A DNA stretch of 8,684 nt from an uncultured Clostridia bacterium (GCA_949045875.1 CARPYP010000044.1:1-8684); one strand, 5' to 3'. Shown: positions 1-7,369, counted from the first letter of the stretch. A program made the numbers and translations. Notes: generated by a model not told the origin, from the letters alone.

Positions 1-74
1 TCATAATAATATTTATGTTAAAATTTATTATATTTTTGAATCCCTCCACACAAACCCCAATTTATATTATAAAA
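1..74. repeat. Repeat arm A, inverted copy of 7462-7535
   Basis: Positions 1-44 are the exact reverse complement of 7492-7535 (44 of 44 bases, position p pairing with 7536 minus p). Weaker similarity, about 26 of 33 by hand alignment, continues to about position 74, opposite 7462. The window starts inside the repeat, so its full length is unknown. The segment GAATCCCTCC-ACACAAACC-CAATTTATATTA is also recognisable at 7750-7779 in the same orientation. I infer that this is one end of a second copy of the palindromic element seen whole at 7462-7779. There is no open reading frame or RNA gene here. Confidence 0.85.
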
Positions 75-111
75 AAACAAAAAATTACCAGTAAAAAAAT
101 CAAAAATAATA

Positions 112-140
112 TTGCCTAAAATAATATAAGGTGTTATAAT
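112..140 (+). promoter_or_regulatory. Sigma-A promoter of the 6S RNA
   Basis: The -35 box TTGCCT (112-117) and the perfect -10 box TATAAT (135-140) are separated by exactly 17 bp. The predicted start is near 147, shortly before the 6S closing stem. The repeat arm ends about 38 bp upstream of the -35 box. Confidence 0.75.
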
Positions 141-146
141 ATTAAT

Positions 147-367
147 TAAGTAAAGAGAATAAAAAATCCCTGCGTAGTGCGTTTATGAGACAGAAATTTT
201 AGAACCTACAAAGTAATGGATACGGGAGTCGAGCTCTTGATATGGCGTGTATGCTTGCCTATATAAAATTTGTAAGAAACCCATGAATATCAAGGTAGAC
301 ACCCACCTGTAAATATACAGGTCCATAAAATTTCTTCACAGTACGGCTAATGTGGGGGTTATTTTTT
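147..367 (+). ncRNA. ssrS: 6S RNA
   Basis: 6S RNA mimics an open promoter, binds the housekeeping RNA polymerase holoenzyme and damps transcription in stationary phase. The sequence shows the expected layout. A terminal closing stem is formed by AAAAAATCCC (161-170) with GGGGGTTATTTTTT (353-366). Between the arms is a long, partly paired rod with the conserved-looking stretches GGGAGTCGAGCTC (224-236) and GGCGTGTATGC (244-254). Near the 3' end is the small hairpin ACCTGTA/TACAGGT (305-311/316-322), preceded by CACCC. The order and sequence of these blocks match my recollection of the 6S family (Rfam RF00013), including the GCATGC-like and CACC hairpin regions of the E. coli molecule. The T-rich 3' side of the closing stem probably also ends transcription. 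The exact ends are inferred from the promoter and the stem. No long reading frame crosses it. Confidence 0.87.
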
Positions 368-396
368 GAAAAAATTAAAAAAAATGTAGAAATTTG

Positions 397-425
397 TTTA
401 CATTTTTAATAAGTTAATATACAAT
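397..425 (+). promoter_or_regulatory. Promoter of the GT4 gene
   Basis: TTTACA (397-402), a 17-bp spacer and TACAAT (420-425) give a good sigma-A match with a start near 432. An overlapping reading, TTGTTT (394-399) with TATACA (418-423) and an 18-bp spacer, is also possible. The leader would be about 35 nt. Confidence 0.6.
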
Positions 426-465
426 AATAATAATTAGAACATAAGATATTTAGTGGAGGTTATTT

Positions 466-1743
466 ATGAAGATACTAATGCTTACGTGGGAATACCCGCC
501 AAGAATTGTAGGAGGTATTGCAAAAGTTGTATATGATTTATCAAAAAGGTTAATAAAAGATGGTCATGAAGTTACAGTTGTAACATACAAAGAAGGAGAA
601 GCTCCTTACTATGAAAATGATAAAGGTGTAGAAGTATATAGAGTAGACAATTATATGATAAATCCTAATAATTTCATAGATTGGATAATGCAATTAAACT
701 TTAATTTAATAGCTAAAGCTAGTGAAATAATGAACAAAAATGGAAAATTTGATGTTATACATGCACATGACTGGCTAGTTGCAAATGCTGCAAAAACACT
801 AAAAACATCATATAATATTCCAATAGTAGCAACAATACATGCAACAGAATCAGGAAGAAATGGAGGAATAAGAGACGAGCAACAAAGATATATAAACGAT
901 ACAGAATGGATGTTAACATATGAAGCCTCAGAAGTAATAGTAAATAGTAATTATATGAAAAATGAAGTTCAAAGATTATTCGGATTACCATTTGAAAAAA
1001 TTAATGTTATACCAAATGGGATAAACCAAAATATCTATAATGGCATAGAAAGAAACTATGAATTTAGAAGAAAATATGCAAGAGACAATGAAAAGATAAT
1101 AATGTGTGCAGGAAGGCTAGTATATGAAAAAGGATTCCAATATTTAATAGATGCAGCACCTAAAATTTTATATAGATATCATGATGCAAAATTTATTATA
1201 GCAGGAAAAGGTGGAATGTTAAATGAATTAAAAGCAAAGGCAAATTACTTAGGAATATCAGACAAAGTATACTTTACAGGGCAATTATCACCAAAAGAAT
1301 TATATACAATGTATAGATGTGCAGATATTGCAGTATTTCCAAGTACTTATGAACCTTTTGGATTAGTAGCAATAGAAGGAATGTTTGCAGGAACACCGAT
1401 TGTAGTTTCAGACATTGGAGGTTTAAATGAAATAGTTGAACATGGTGTAACAGGAATGAAAAGTTATGCAGGAAATCCTAATTCAATTGCAGACTCAATA
1501 TTAGCACTATTATTTGATTATCAGTTAGCATATAACATAGCGAAAAATGGGAAAGCCAAAGTAAAAGAAACATATAACTGGACTAAAATTGCACAAGATA
1601 CACATTTTATATATCAAAAATCAATCTGTGAAACAATGGCAGAAAAACAAGCAAGAGAAATAGAACAAGAACGTGCAAAGAAAACAAAAAAATTAAGACA
1701 ATCAAATTTAATAAACTTTATAAAGCAAGAAACTTATGCATAG
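466..1743 (+). CDS. GT4-family glycosyltransferase (GT-B fold)
   Basis: This is a 425-residue cytoplasmic retaining glycosyltransferase that moves a sugar from an activated nucleotide donor to a glycan or lipid acceptor. The N-terminal Rossmann domain (about 1-195) opens KILMLTWEYPP with the glycine loop GG at 16-17, as in glycogen/starch-synthase-like members, and carries HAHDW at 99-103. The C-terminal donor-binding domain (about 205-385) has GR at 216-217 with K222, and the E-x7-E motif (E296 in EPFGL to E304). IPNGI at 182-186 lies at the domain junction. The tail (about 390-415) is a charged helix rich in K, E and Q. Its length is normal for GT4. The start follows GGAGGT (455-460) by 5 nt. 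Substrate cannot be read from the sequence. A glycogen synthase-like enzyme and an envelope glycolipid or polysaccharide transferase are both possible, and no other glycogen gene is nearby. It has its own promoter and is followed by a strong hairpin, so it is probably transcribed alone. Confidence 0.93.
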   Translation: MKILMLTWEYPPRIVGGIAKVVYDLSKRLIKDGHEVTVVTYKEGEAPYYENDKGVEVYRVDNYMINPNNFIDWIMQLNFNLIAKASEIMNKNGKFDVIHAHDWLVANAAKTLKTSYNIPIVATIHATESGRNGGIRDEQQRYINDTEWMLTYEASEVIVNSNYMKNEVQRLFGLPFEKINVIPNGINQNIYNGIERNYEFRRKYARDNEKIIMCAGRLVYEKGFQYLIDAAPKILYRYHDAKFIIAGKGGMLNELKAKANYLGISDKVYFTGQLSPKELYTMYRCADIAVFPSTYEPFGLVAIEGMFAGTPIVVSDIGGLNEIVEHGVTGMKSYAGNPNSIADSILALLFDYQLAYNIAKNGKAKVKETYNWTKIAQDTHFIYQKSICETMAEKQAREIEQERAKKTKKLRQSNLINFIKQETYA

Positions 1744-1788
1744 CAACAAATTTGATTTAAGTTTAGAAGGCATAGACGAAACAAGTAT

Positions 1789-1831
1789 AAAATATCAAAA
1801 TAAGAAAACTTATTTCTTATTTTGATATTTT
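1789..1831 (+). terminator. Perfect 19-bp hairpin after the GT4 gene
   Basis: Positions 1789-1807 and 1813-1831 are exact reverse complements around the loop ACTTA. The stem is almost wholly A/T, and its 3' arm ends in a short T run. It lies 45 bp after the glycosyltransferase stop and 42 bp before the next start, so it probably works as an intrinsic terminator, though the U tract is short. A -10-like TATAAA (1786-1791) with a poor -35 overlaps its left arm and could start the next operon. Confidence 0.7.
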
Positions 1832-1872
1832 TGCAAATGAGACCTGAGAAAACATTTTTTAAGGAGGATAAT

Positions 1873-2208
1873 ATGGACATATATAATACAGTTAAGCAAC
1901 TAGCAGATGAAATAAGAGTAACCCAAGAATATGTAGAATATAAAGAAATGAAAAAACAAATAAAAGATAAACCAGAATTAAAAGAAAAACTAGACAATTT
2001 TGAAAAAGTGAGATATGAAACTCAATTAGCAACAATGAAAGGGGAAGAACCTAAACAAGAACAAATTAGACAATTACAAGAAATATATATGGATTTAATT
2101 GAAAATGATATTACCAAAAAATATCTTGATATTGAGTTAAAATTTAATATGATGATAGGAAATATAAATGATATATTAAGGGAAGCAATCCAAGACGTAA
2201 TAGAATAG
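1873..2208 (+). CDS. YlbF/YmcA-family regulator
   Basis: This is a small, highly charged, mostly helical protein of 111 residues. Its length and pattern fit the YlbF/YmcA (Com_YlbF) family: an N-terminal helix with the VKQLADEIR segment, a central coiled-coil-like stretch rich in K and E (about 20-60), and a C-terminal hydrophobic helix around FNMMIGNINDIL. In Bacillus subtilis the paralogues YlbF and YmcA form a complex with YaaT that steers RNase Y to operon transcripts and affects competence, biofilm and sporulation. A similar RNA-maturation role here is inference. The start at 1873 is chosen because AAGGAGG (1861-1867) lies 5 nt before it. An in-frame ATG at 1822 would put 17 extra codons across the terminator arm with no binding site. 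It ends 16 bp before recJ, so the two are probably co-transcribed. I cannot say which paralogue it is. Confidence 0.85.
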   Translation: MDIYNTVKQLADEIRVTQEYVEYKEMKKQIKDKPELKEKLDNFEKVRYETQLATMKGEEPKQEQIRQLQEIYMDLIENDITKKYLDIELKFNMMIGNINDILREAIQDVIE

Positions 2209-2224
2209 AGAGAAAGGAATCAGT

Positions 2225-3916
2225 ATGAATAAGAGTTGGCAATACTATGAGACAAATGACGAATTAGTAGAACAAATTTCTAATAAATTTAATATAAACA
2301 AGTTACTAGCTCAAATATTAATAAATAAAGGAATAACAGAAGAAAATGAAATAGAGATATTTCTAAATCCAAAAAGAAATAATTTTTATGACCCATTTTT
2401 AATGCCTGACATGGAAAAAGCCATTAATAGAATAATAAGTGCAATACAAAATAAAGAAAAAATATTAATATATGGAGATTATGATGTAGATGGCATAACT
2501 AGTACAACAGTATTAAAAAAATTCTTAGAAGAAAGAGGAGCAAATCCAGAATATCATATTCCTAATAGACTAAAAGAAGGATATGGGTTAAACAAACAAG
2601 CAATAGAAGAAATAGCCAAAAGAGGTACACAATTAATGATTACAGTCGATTGTGGAATTTCAGCAATAGAAGAAACTGAATTTGCAAAATCACTAGGAAT
2701 AGAAACAATAATTACAGATCATCATGAGCCAGGAGACATTTTACCAAATGCATATGCAATAATAGATGCAAAAATCAAAACAAATAAATATCCATTTAAT
2801 CAATTAGCAGGAGTTGGAGTTGTATTTAAAGTAATACAATCAATAAGTATAAAATTAGGATTAGAAGAAAAAGAATATTTGAAATATTTAGATTTAGTAT
2901 GTCTAGGAACAATATCAGACATAGTACCATTAATAGATGAAAATAGAGTTATAGCTAAACTAGGATTAAAATTAGTTAATGTAACTAAAAACCTAGGGTT
3001 AAAAACATTACTTATATCGTCTGGATATAAAATTGCAGACTCAAATACAATTTCATTCGGCATAGCTCCAAGAATTAATGCATGTGGAAGAATGGGATTT
3101 GCAGAACAAGCACTACAATTATTATTATCAAATGAAAACGAACAAGTAATAGAATTAGCTAGAAAATTAAACGAATATAATAAAGAAAGGCAAGAAAAGG
3201 AAAAAGAAATATTTGAAGAAGCCATAAAACAAATAGACAAAGTAGAAGAAAGAAATCCCGCAATAATTCTAGCTGGTATTGGGTGGCACCATGGAGTAAC
3301 AGGAATTGTATCATCTAAAATTACAGAAATATATTTTAAGCCAAGTATATTAATAGGATTTGAAGGAGAAGAAGGAAAGGGATCTGGTAGAAGTATACCA
3401 GGAATAGATTTACATGAAGCAATACTAAAATGTAACAATAAACTTGAACGATTTGGTGGACATGAAATGGCAATAGGATTAAGTATAGAAAGAAAAAATT
3501 TTGAAAGCTTTAAAAAGGAATTAAATGAATATCTTAGAAAAAAAGATATAAATCAAATAAAACAAATTATAATGATTGATGCCATTGCTAATTTAAAAGA
3601 TATAAGTTTAAAAACTGTAGAAGAACTAAAACTACTAGAACCATTTGGAGAAGTAAATAGAATGCCAATTTTTTGCTTTAAAAACTTAAAAATAGAATCA
3701 ATAAGAGCACTAACAGAAGGAAAGCATTTAAAAATAAATTTAAGAGATGACAACATGTTAATTAGTGCTATAGGATTTAATATGGGAGAAAAAAGTACAG
3801 AGTATAAATTAGGAGACAGAGTAGACGTGGTAGGGGCATTAGAAATAAATGAATACAACGGGATGAAAAGTATTCAACTAAATTTAAAAGACATTATGAA
3901 ATCACTAATACAATAA
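2225..3916 (+). CDS. recJ: Single-stranded-DNA-specific exonuclease RecJ
   Basis: RecJ is a 5'-to-3' exonuclease on single-stranded DNA, used in RecF-pathway recombination, mismatch repair and base-excision repair. The 563-residue product has the full motif set. DYDVDG (85-90), VDCGIS (141-146), DHHEPG (165-170) and SDIVP (231-235) carry the metal-binding Asp/His residues of the DHH domain. NACGRMG (285-291) follows. The DHHA1 domain has GWHHGVTGIVSSK (353-365), GSGRS (386-390) and GGHEMAIG (411-418). LEPFGEVN (471-478) leads into the C-terminal OB-fold-like region (about 450-560). The catalytic residues I looked for are present and the length is close to the E. coli enzyme, so it should be active. 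The start follows AAAGGA (2213-2218) by 6 nt. It lies 16 bp after the ylbF-type gene and 41 bp before the membrane protein gene, on the same strand. Confidence 0.97.
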   Translation: MNKSWQYYETNDELVEQISNKFNINKLLAQILINKGITEENEIEIFLNPKRNNFYDPFLMPDMEKAINRIISAIQNKEKILIYGDYDVDGITSTTVLKKFLEERGANPEYHIPNRLKEGYGLNKQAIEEIAKRGTQLMITVDCGISAIEETEFAKSLGIETIITDHHEPGDILPNAYAIIDAKIKTNKYPFNQLAGVGVVFKVIQSISIKLGLEEKEYLKYLDLVCLGTISDIVPLIDENRVIAKLGLKLVNVTKNLGLKTLLISSGYKIADSNTISFGIAPRINACGRMGFAEQALQLLLSNENEQVIELARKLNEYNKERQEKEKEIFEEAIKQIDKVEERNPAIILAGIGWHHGVTGIVSSKITEIYFKPSILIGFEGEEGKGSGRSIPGIDLHEAILKCNNKLERFGGHEMAIGLSIERKNFESFKKELNEYLRKKDINQIKQIIMIDAIANLKDISLKTVEELKLLEPFGEVNRMPIFCFKNLKIESIRALTEGKHLKINLRDDNMLISAIGFNMGEKSTEYKLGDRVDVVGALEINEYNGMKSIQLNLKDIMKSLIQ

Positions 3917-3957
3917 AAATAACATATATATAAATAAAAAAAGGATATAATTAAAAT

Positions 3958-4962
3958 ATGAAAAAGAAATATTTAAGAAACTTAATATTGTTCATGCTAA
4001 TAATCTTATTGACATTTTATATTATACTAAAAGATCAAAGCATAACAAAAATAATTGAAGTATTATCTAGTATAGACTTAAAATATATATTAATAGCCAT
4101 AATATGTATGTTAATATACCTTATATGTGAAGCAATAAATATTGGAAGAACTCTAAAAGTATTAGGAGAAAAATCAACATTTTATAAAAATATAAAATAT
4201 GCAATGATAGGATTCTTCTTTAGTTCTGTAACCCCAGCTGCAAGTGGAGGGCAACCAATGCAAATCTATTACATGAACAAAGACAAAATATCAGTTGCAA
4301 ATTCTACATTATCACTTTTAATAAATTTAACAAGTATGCAAATAGTTACAATATCTATAGCGATAATTAGTTTATTTTTTAATTATGAATATATGAACTC
4401 AATATTAATAGGACTTTTTGTACTTGGGATTTTCCTTAATTCTACAGCATTAGGATTATTATTAGTATCAGTATTTTCAAAAAGAATGACAAAAGGATTA
4501 ATAAATATAGCAATAAAAATATTAGAATTCTTTAAGATAAAAAATATAGAAGACAAAAAGAATAAACTAGAAAATGAATTAAACAAATATCAGTCAAGTG
4601 CAACATATATAAAATCTAATATAAAAGTAATTATAAAAATACTAATAACTACATACATTCAATTTTTAATATATTATAGTATATCATATTGGGTATATCG
4701 TTCATTTGGAATAAAAGAATATAATATTTTACAAATAATATCCATGCAATCAGTTCTATTTGCTACAGTATCTGGAATACCATCACCAGGGGCAGTAGGA
4801 GTTAGCGAAGGTGGATTTTTAGAAATTTTCAGAAATGTATACTCTGAGAGCATACTGCATGAAGCAATGCTATTAAACAGAGGAGTGAACTTTTACTTAT
4901 TTGTAATAATAAGTTCAGTAATAGTAATGTTATATACAGTAAGAGACAAGGTTGAAAAATAA
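3958..4962 (+). CDS. LPG-synthase-TM / flippase-like membrane protein (UPF0104)
   Basis: This is a 334-residue integral membrane protein. Hydrophobic segments lie at about 8-23, 42-60, 82-96, 117-141, 147-172, 222-245, 258-275 and 309-327. A polar, lysine-rich loop (about 173-220) divides the protein. The family signature TPAASGGQP (92-100) and the C-terminal PSPGAVGVSEGGF (275-287) are typical of the domain found as the flippase half of MprF and as the stand-alone YbhN/UPF0104 proteins. There is no lysyl-transferase domain, so it should not make lysyl-phosphatidylglycerol by itself. A role in moving a lipid or lipid-linked precursor across the membrane is inferred from the family. The start follows AAAAAGGAT by about 11-12 nt, a somewhat long spacing. 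It is 41 bp downstream of recJ with no clear terminator between, so it is probably the last gene of that operon. Confidence 0.88.
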   Translation: MKKKYLRNLILFMLIILLTFYIILKDQSITKIIEVLSSIDLKYILIAIICMLIYLICEAINIGRTLKVLGEKSTFYKNIKYAMIGFFFSSVTPAASGGQPMQIYYMNKDKISVANSTLSLLINLTSMQIVTISIAIISLFFNYEYMNSILIGLFVLGIFLNSTALGLLLVSVFSKRMTKGLINIAIKILEFFKIKNIEDKKNKLENELNKYQSSATYIKSNIKVIIKILITTYIQFLIYYSISYWVYRSFGIKEYNILQIISMQSVLFATVSGIPSPGAVGVSEGGFLEIFRNVYSESILHEAMLLNRGVNFYLFVIISSVIVMLYTVRDKVEK

Positions 4963-4984
4963 TTGATAACAATTCTTTTTCAAC
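4951..4984 (+). terminator. Hairpin spanning the end of the flippase-like gene
   Basis: GTTGAAAAA (4951-4959) pairs with TTTTTCAAC (4976-4984), and AATTG (4961-4965) pairs with CAATT (4970-4974) around loop ATAA, with one T/C mismatch between the two blocks. The stop codon lies in the left arm. There is no good T run after it, so it may stabilise the 3' end or act as a weak terminator rather than a classic one. Confidence 0.5.
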
Positions 4985-5034
4985 CTAAATTTGTACCCTA
5001 GAAAGAATGAAATAAAAAATTTTAAAGATAAATA

Positions 5035-5176
5035 AATGTATGGGCACATTGTAATGTGCCTCATCTTTGAGATCTTATAAATAGAAAATATAAGACTATC
5101 AACACTTTTACAAAGAAGGAATATTGAATAAAAGTATATAAAAAAAGGTAACATAAATATTTAATGTATGAGGCAC
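5035..5176. other. Self-complementary intergenic stretch with competing pairings
   Basis: AATGTATG-GGCAC (5035-5047) recurs as AATGTATGAGGCAC (5163-5176). Between the two copies, GTGCCTCAT (5056-5064) can pair with the second copy over 9 perfect base pairs (ATGAGGCAC, 5168-5176). It can also pair locally with the first copy (GGCACAT 5043-5049 with ATGTGCC 5054-5060, plus ATG/CAT outside). Inside the long-range stem lie two more hairpins: TCTTATA/TATAAGA (5073-5079/5089-5095) and ACTTTTA/TAAAAGT (5104-5110/5129-5135). It ends 21 bp before the -35 box of the next gene, so it is not in that gene's leader. It could be a 3'UTR structure of the upstream operon, a small RNA, or the remains of an insertion. 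I do not recognise a known family, and an AT-rich region yields some pairing by chance. Confidence 0.45.
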
Positions 5177-5197
5177 CAATTGGGATTTCTAAAAGAA

Positions 5198-5226
5198 TTG
5201 ACATTTTATGTAAAATAAACTATAAT
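5198..5226 (+). promoter_or_regulatory. Perfect consensus sigma-A promoter of the MBG surface protein
   Basis: TTGACA (5198-5203) and TATAAT (5221-5226) are both exact consensus boxes with the ideal 17-bp spacer. The start is expected near 5233, giving a leader of about 103 nt. Such a match predicts strong basal transcription unless a repressor or the leader limits it. Confidence 0.88.
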
Positions 5227-5235
5227 AATAGTAAT

Positions 5236-5286
5236 GGGTCTGGTAAACCCTTTAATATAGATGAGTAGCTGGAGATACGAGCTACT
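5236..5286 (+). promoter_or_regulatory. Two small hairpins in the MBG-protein leader
   Basis: GGGT (5236-5239) pairs with ACCC (5247-5250), and AGTAGCT (5264-5270) pairs perfectly with AGCTACT (5280-5286) around the loop GGAGATACG. The second is followed by an A-rich stretch, not a T run, so it is not a terminator. The loop GGAG resembles a ribosome binding site but has no start codon at useful distance. The pair could stabilise the 5' end or bind a regulator. I do not recognise a riboswitch class. Confidence 0.4.
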
Positions 5287-5335
5287 AAAAAAGAAACGGT
5301 CAAAAAAATGTGTTTATAATAAGGAGGAAAAAATT

Positions 5336-7369
5336 ATGAGCAAGATGAGCAAAAGAGCTGATAAACTACGGAAGCAGAGATGGAACAGTGGAAATAAAAA
5401 CGAAAGGGCAAGGAAAATATTTGATATAGTTAATATACTATTAATAATTGCAATAGTAATAGTATTAATACTATTGCTGTTCTCTTGTCACAGTCAAGAA
5501 GGCGATGGTTTGCCTTCAGAGACAGCAACTGCAGACACTACCGAGGTGACAGACTCCGAAATGTCCTCTTTGGTAGAGAAAGAAGAGGAGTCAGCGGAGG
5601 AGAGCGAGACATCTGAACCTGTATATGAAACAGAGTCAGAGACAGTGTCAGAAACTGAAATTTCTGAGACAACAGAAGAGAGTAGAATGGAGCAGACAAG
5701 CTCTTCTGCAAGCTCAGTAACAACAGCAAAGCCTCAGAAGAAACCAACATCACAGACGCAGAAACCTATTAAGGTAACTGTTACAATAAAAAGTATAATC
5801 AGCGTATATGGAGATGAGTTCAAGGCACTCGATTATGAGATTTCTGCAGGGGTTACTAAAGCTGAATTGTCAAAGTATATTGCTTTGGCGAAGCAGGAAG
5901 GTAAAAATGCAGGGCAGTACTGGATAACTGGTGTCTGCAATGCACCTAACCTTTTTGATATTACATTTGTTCCAGGAGTATATACAATAATCCCTCGGAC
6001 TGTAACATTACGAGCAGAAGATAAGGAATCTTTTGTGGGTGAAGCCTTAAAAAAATTGACTTATACTGTATCAAAAGGAAGCATTGTAAATGGTGATGAG
6101 GTAGTGAGGTTGTGTATCGATGGTGATGCAACAAAAGTTGGAACATACGATATAAAAGATAAGTGGAAAAATCCAAACTATAATCTTACAGTTAAAGTTG
6201 GAAAATATACTGTGAAGGAGAAAGGATCATCAAGTTCAGAAACAAAGCCAATTGACGTAACTGTTAAAGTTTTGGATAAATCAAGTTACTATGGCGATAC
6301 TATAGTAGACCCTGATTTTTCCATTACTAAGGGTAACGTAAAAAAATCGGATTTGTCAAAGTACATTACTTTGACAAAAGATTCTGGTAATAAAGTAGGA
6401 AACTACAAAATTACTGGAAAGTGTAAAGACAACAAAAAGTATAAAATAAATTTCGAGAATGTCGGAACTTATACAATAAAAGCTCGTAAGTTATCGATTA
6501 AGGTTGATAACAAAGAGAGCTTTGTAGGGGCGCCCCTTGCTACACCCACTTATAGTGTAATAAGTGGTAGTGTAGTAGAAGGAGATGAGGTGATAGAATT
6601 TTCTACCAATGCAGATCCGTCAAAGGTAGGAATTTACGATATTACAGCAAAAAGTAAAAATTCCAATTATGATGTAAACATTTCTAATAAGGGAGTTTAC
6701 ACCGTAAAGGAGCGTCCCAGAAAAAAAGCTACAGTCCAAATTTTGGCTTGTAGCAGTGTCTATGGTGAACCGCTTAGTGATTACAAACAGTTTACAATAA
6801 GTGGTGACATCACAAAGGACGAAATGATTCAATTCCTTTCTATTACAAAGGAATATGGTTCTAATGTTGGAGAGTATCCTCTTAATGGAACCTGTAGCAA
6901 CCCTGAATGGGATGTAACTGTTCTTGGAGCGACATATACAATTACTTCAAGACCATTATCAGTCAAAGCTGAGGACGTGTTAATATATCAGGGAGAGGCT
7001 ATTCCAAATGAGTTACTTTATACGATAACTAGTGGAAGCATAGTTGCAGGCGACTCACCGATATCTGTTACAACACAAGCAGATCCAAATAATATTGGGG
7101 AATACCCAATTGTTGTAACACCAAATAACTCCAACTATGACATTCATGTTGAGAATGCCATATTGAGAGTTAAGGCAAAACCTCAGCCTCCAAAGGACGA
7201 TGAAGAAGAGGTAGAGGGAGACACATCATCGTCTTCTCCTTCTGAGTCAGAAGAAGGACCAAAAGACGAAGAAGAAGAGGTAAAGCCAAGTCAACCGACA
7301 CCTTCTGCCCCGAATGAGTCAGCAGATGAAAGTGAAGAGGTGGTGCTACCAACCACTCCTACACCATGA
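5336..7369 (+). CDS. Membrane-anchored surface protein with three MBG-like double repeats
   Basis: The start at 5336 follows AAGGAGG (5321-5327) by 8 nt. An in-frame ATG at 5261 would add 25 codons through the leader hairpin and lacks a binding site. The 677-residue product has a basic N-terminus (1-28), one hydrophobic segment (29-50) ending LLLFSC, an acidic S/T/E-rich linker (about 53-145), three tandem ~150-residue repeats (148-294, 307-457, 466-613) and an acidic, S/P-rich tail (614-677). Each repeat has an A half beginning around VYGD and closing with a YTI strand. Its B half has ESFVGE or a variant, GSxVxGDxxI-like, VGxYDI and NxNYD blocks and a closing YTV strand. This resembles MBG (mostly-beta) repeats of secreted Gram-positive adhesins. 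C51 could be a lipoprotein cysteine, though F at -2 is unusual. Otherwise the segment is a signal anchor. Codon use (CGG, CGA, CGT, CTT, TTG, GAG, AAG) and higher G+C differ sharply from the neighbours, suggesting transfer. Ligand unknown. Confidence 0.9.
   Translation: MSKMSKRADKLRKQRWNSGNKNERARKIFDIVNILLIIAIVIVLILLLFSCHSQEGDGLPSETATADTTEVTDSEMSSLVEKEEESAEESETSEPVYETESETVSETEISETTEESRMEQTSSSASSVTTAKPQKKPTSQTQKPIKVTVTIKSIISVYGDEFKALDYEISAGVTKAELSKYIALAKQEGKNAGQYWITGVCNAPNLFDITFVPGVYTIIPRTVTLRAEDKESFVGEALKKLTYTVSKGSIVNGDEVVRLCIDGDATKVGTYDIKDKWKNPNYNLTVKVGKYTVKEKGSSSSETKPIDVTVKVLDKSSYYGDTIVDPDFSITKGNVKKSDLSKYITLTKDSGNKVGNYKITGKCKDNKKYKINFENVGTYTIKARKLSIKVDNKESFVGAPLATPTYSVISGSVVEGDEVIEFSTNADPSKVGIYDITAKSKNSNYDVNISNKGVYTVKERPRKKATVQILACSSVYGEPLSDYKQFTISGDITKDEMIQFLSITKEYGSNVGEYPLNGTCSNPEWDVTVLGATYTITSRPLSVKAEDVLIYQGEAIPNELLYTITSGSIVAGDSPISVTTQADPNNIGEYPIVVTPNNSNYDIHVENAILRVKAKPQPPKDDEEEVEGDTSSSSPSESEEGPKDEEEEVKPSQPTPSAPNESADESEEVVLPTTPTP
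5777..7174 (+). repeat. Three in-frame ~450-bp tandem repeats coding MBG double domains
   Basis: Residues 148-294, 307-457 and 466-613 of the surface protein align along their length. Shared landmarks are YGD/YGE near the start, an NVG/KVG-Y turn, KESFVGE/KESFVGA/VLIYQGE at the middle, a GSIVNGD/GSVVEGD/GSIVAGD block, (I/V)GxY and NxNYD near the end. DNA identity between copies is visibly lower than protein similarity, and the third copy has diverged most (the ESFVG block is lost). The duplication is therefore old rather than recent. Confidence 0.8.

Noticed and set aside
1736..1825. A 29-codon frame (MHSNKFDLSLEG...) overlapping the glycosyltransferase stop
   Set aside because: It has no clear ribosome binding site and its second half is the perfect terminator stem, so the frame is most likely accidental.
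1822..1872. Upstream in-frame start for the YlbF-family gene
   Set aside because: It begins in the terminator arm without a ribosome binding site, while the ATG at 1873 has AAGGAGG 5 nt away and fits the family length.
2800..3438. Minus-strand 212-codon frame inside recJ
   Set aside because: It lies wholly opposite a strongly supported recJ, with S/I/F-rich composition typical of the complement of AT-rich codons.
4930..5154. Minus-strand 74-codon frame rich in F, I, Y and S
   Set aside because: It runs antisense through the end of the flippase-like gene and the structured intergenic stretch, with no ribosome binding site. It looks like AT-rich shadow coding.
5056..5176. A small insertion with GTGCCTCAT terminal inverted repeats
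   Set aside because: The ends match over only 9 bp and no target-site duplication flanks them, so a folded RNA or chance is as likely.
5043..5286. Known riboswitch such as c-di-GMP, guanidine or fluoride types
   Set aside because: I compared the stems and loops with the consensus elements I remember and found no match, and the larger structure lies upstream of the promoter.
5261..5335. Upstream in-frame start for the MBG protein
   Set aside because: There is no ribosome binding site before 5261, and its first codons form a leader hairpin. The ATG at 5336 has an ideal site.
5777..7174. Periodic repeats as a possible CRISPR or DNA-level satellite
   Set aside because: The ~450-bp period is in frame and conserved as protein rather than DNA. 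It codes tandem beta-rich domains.
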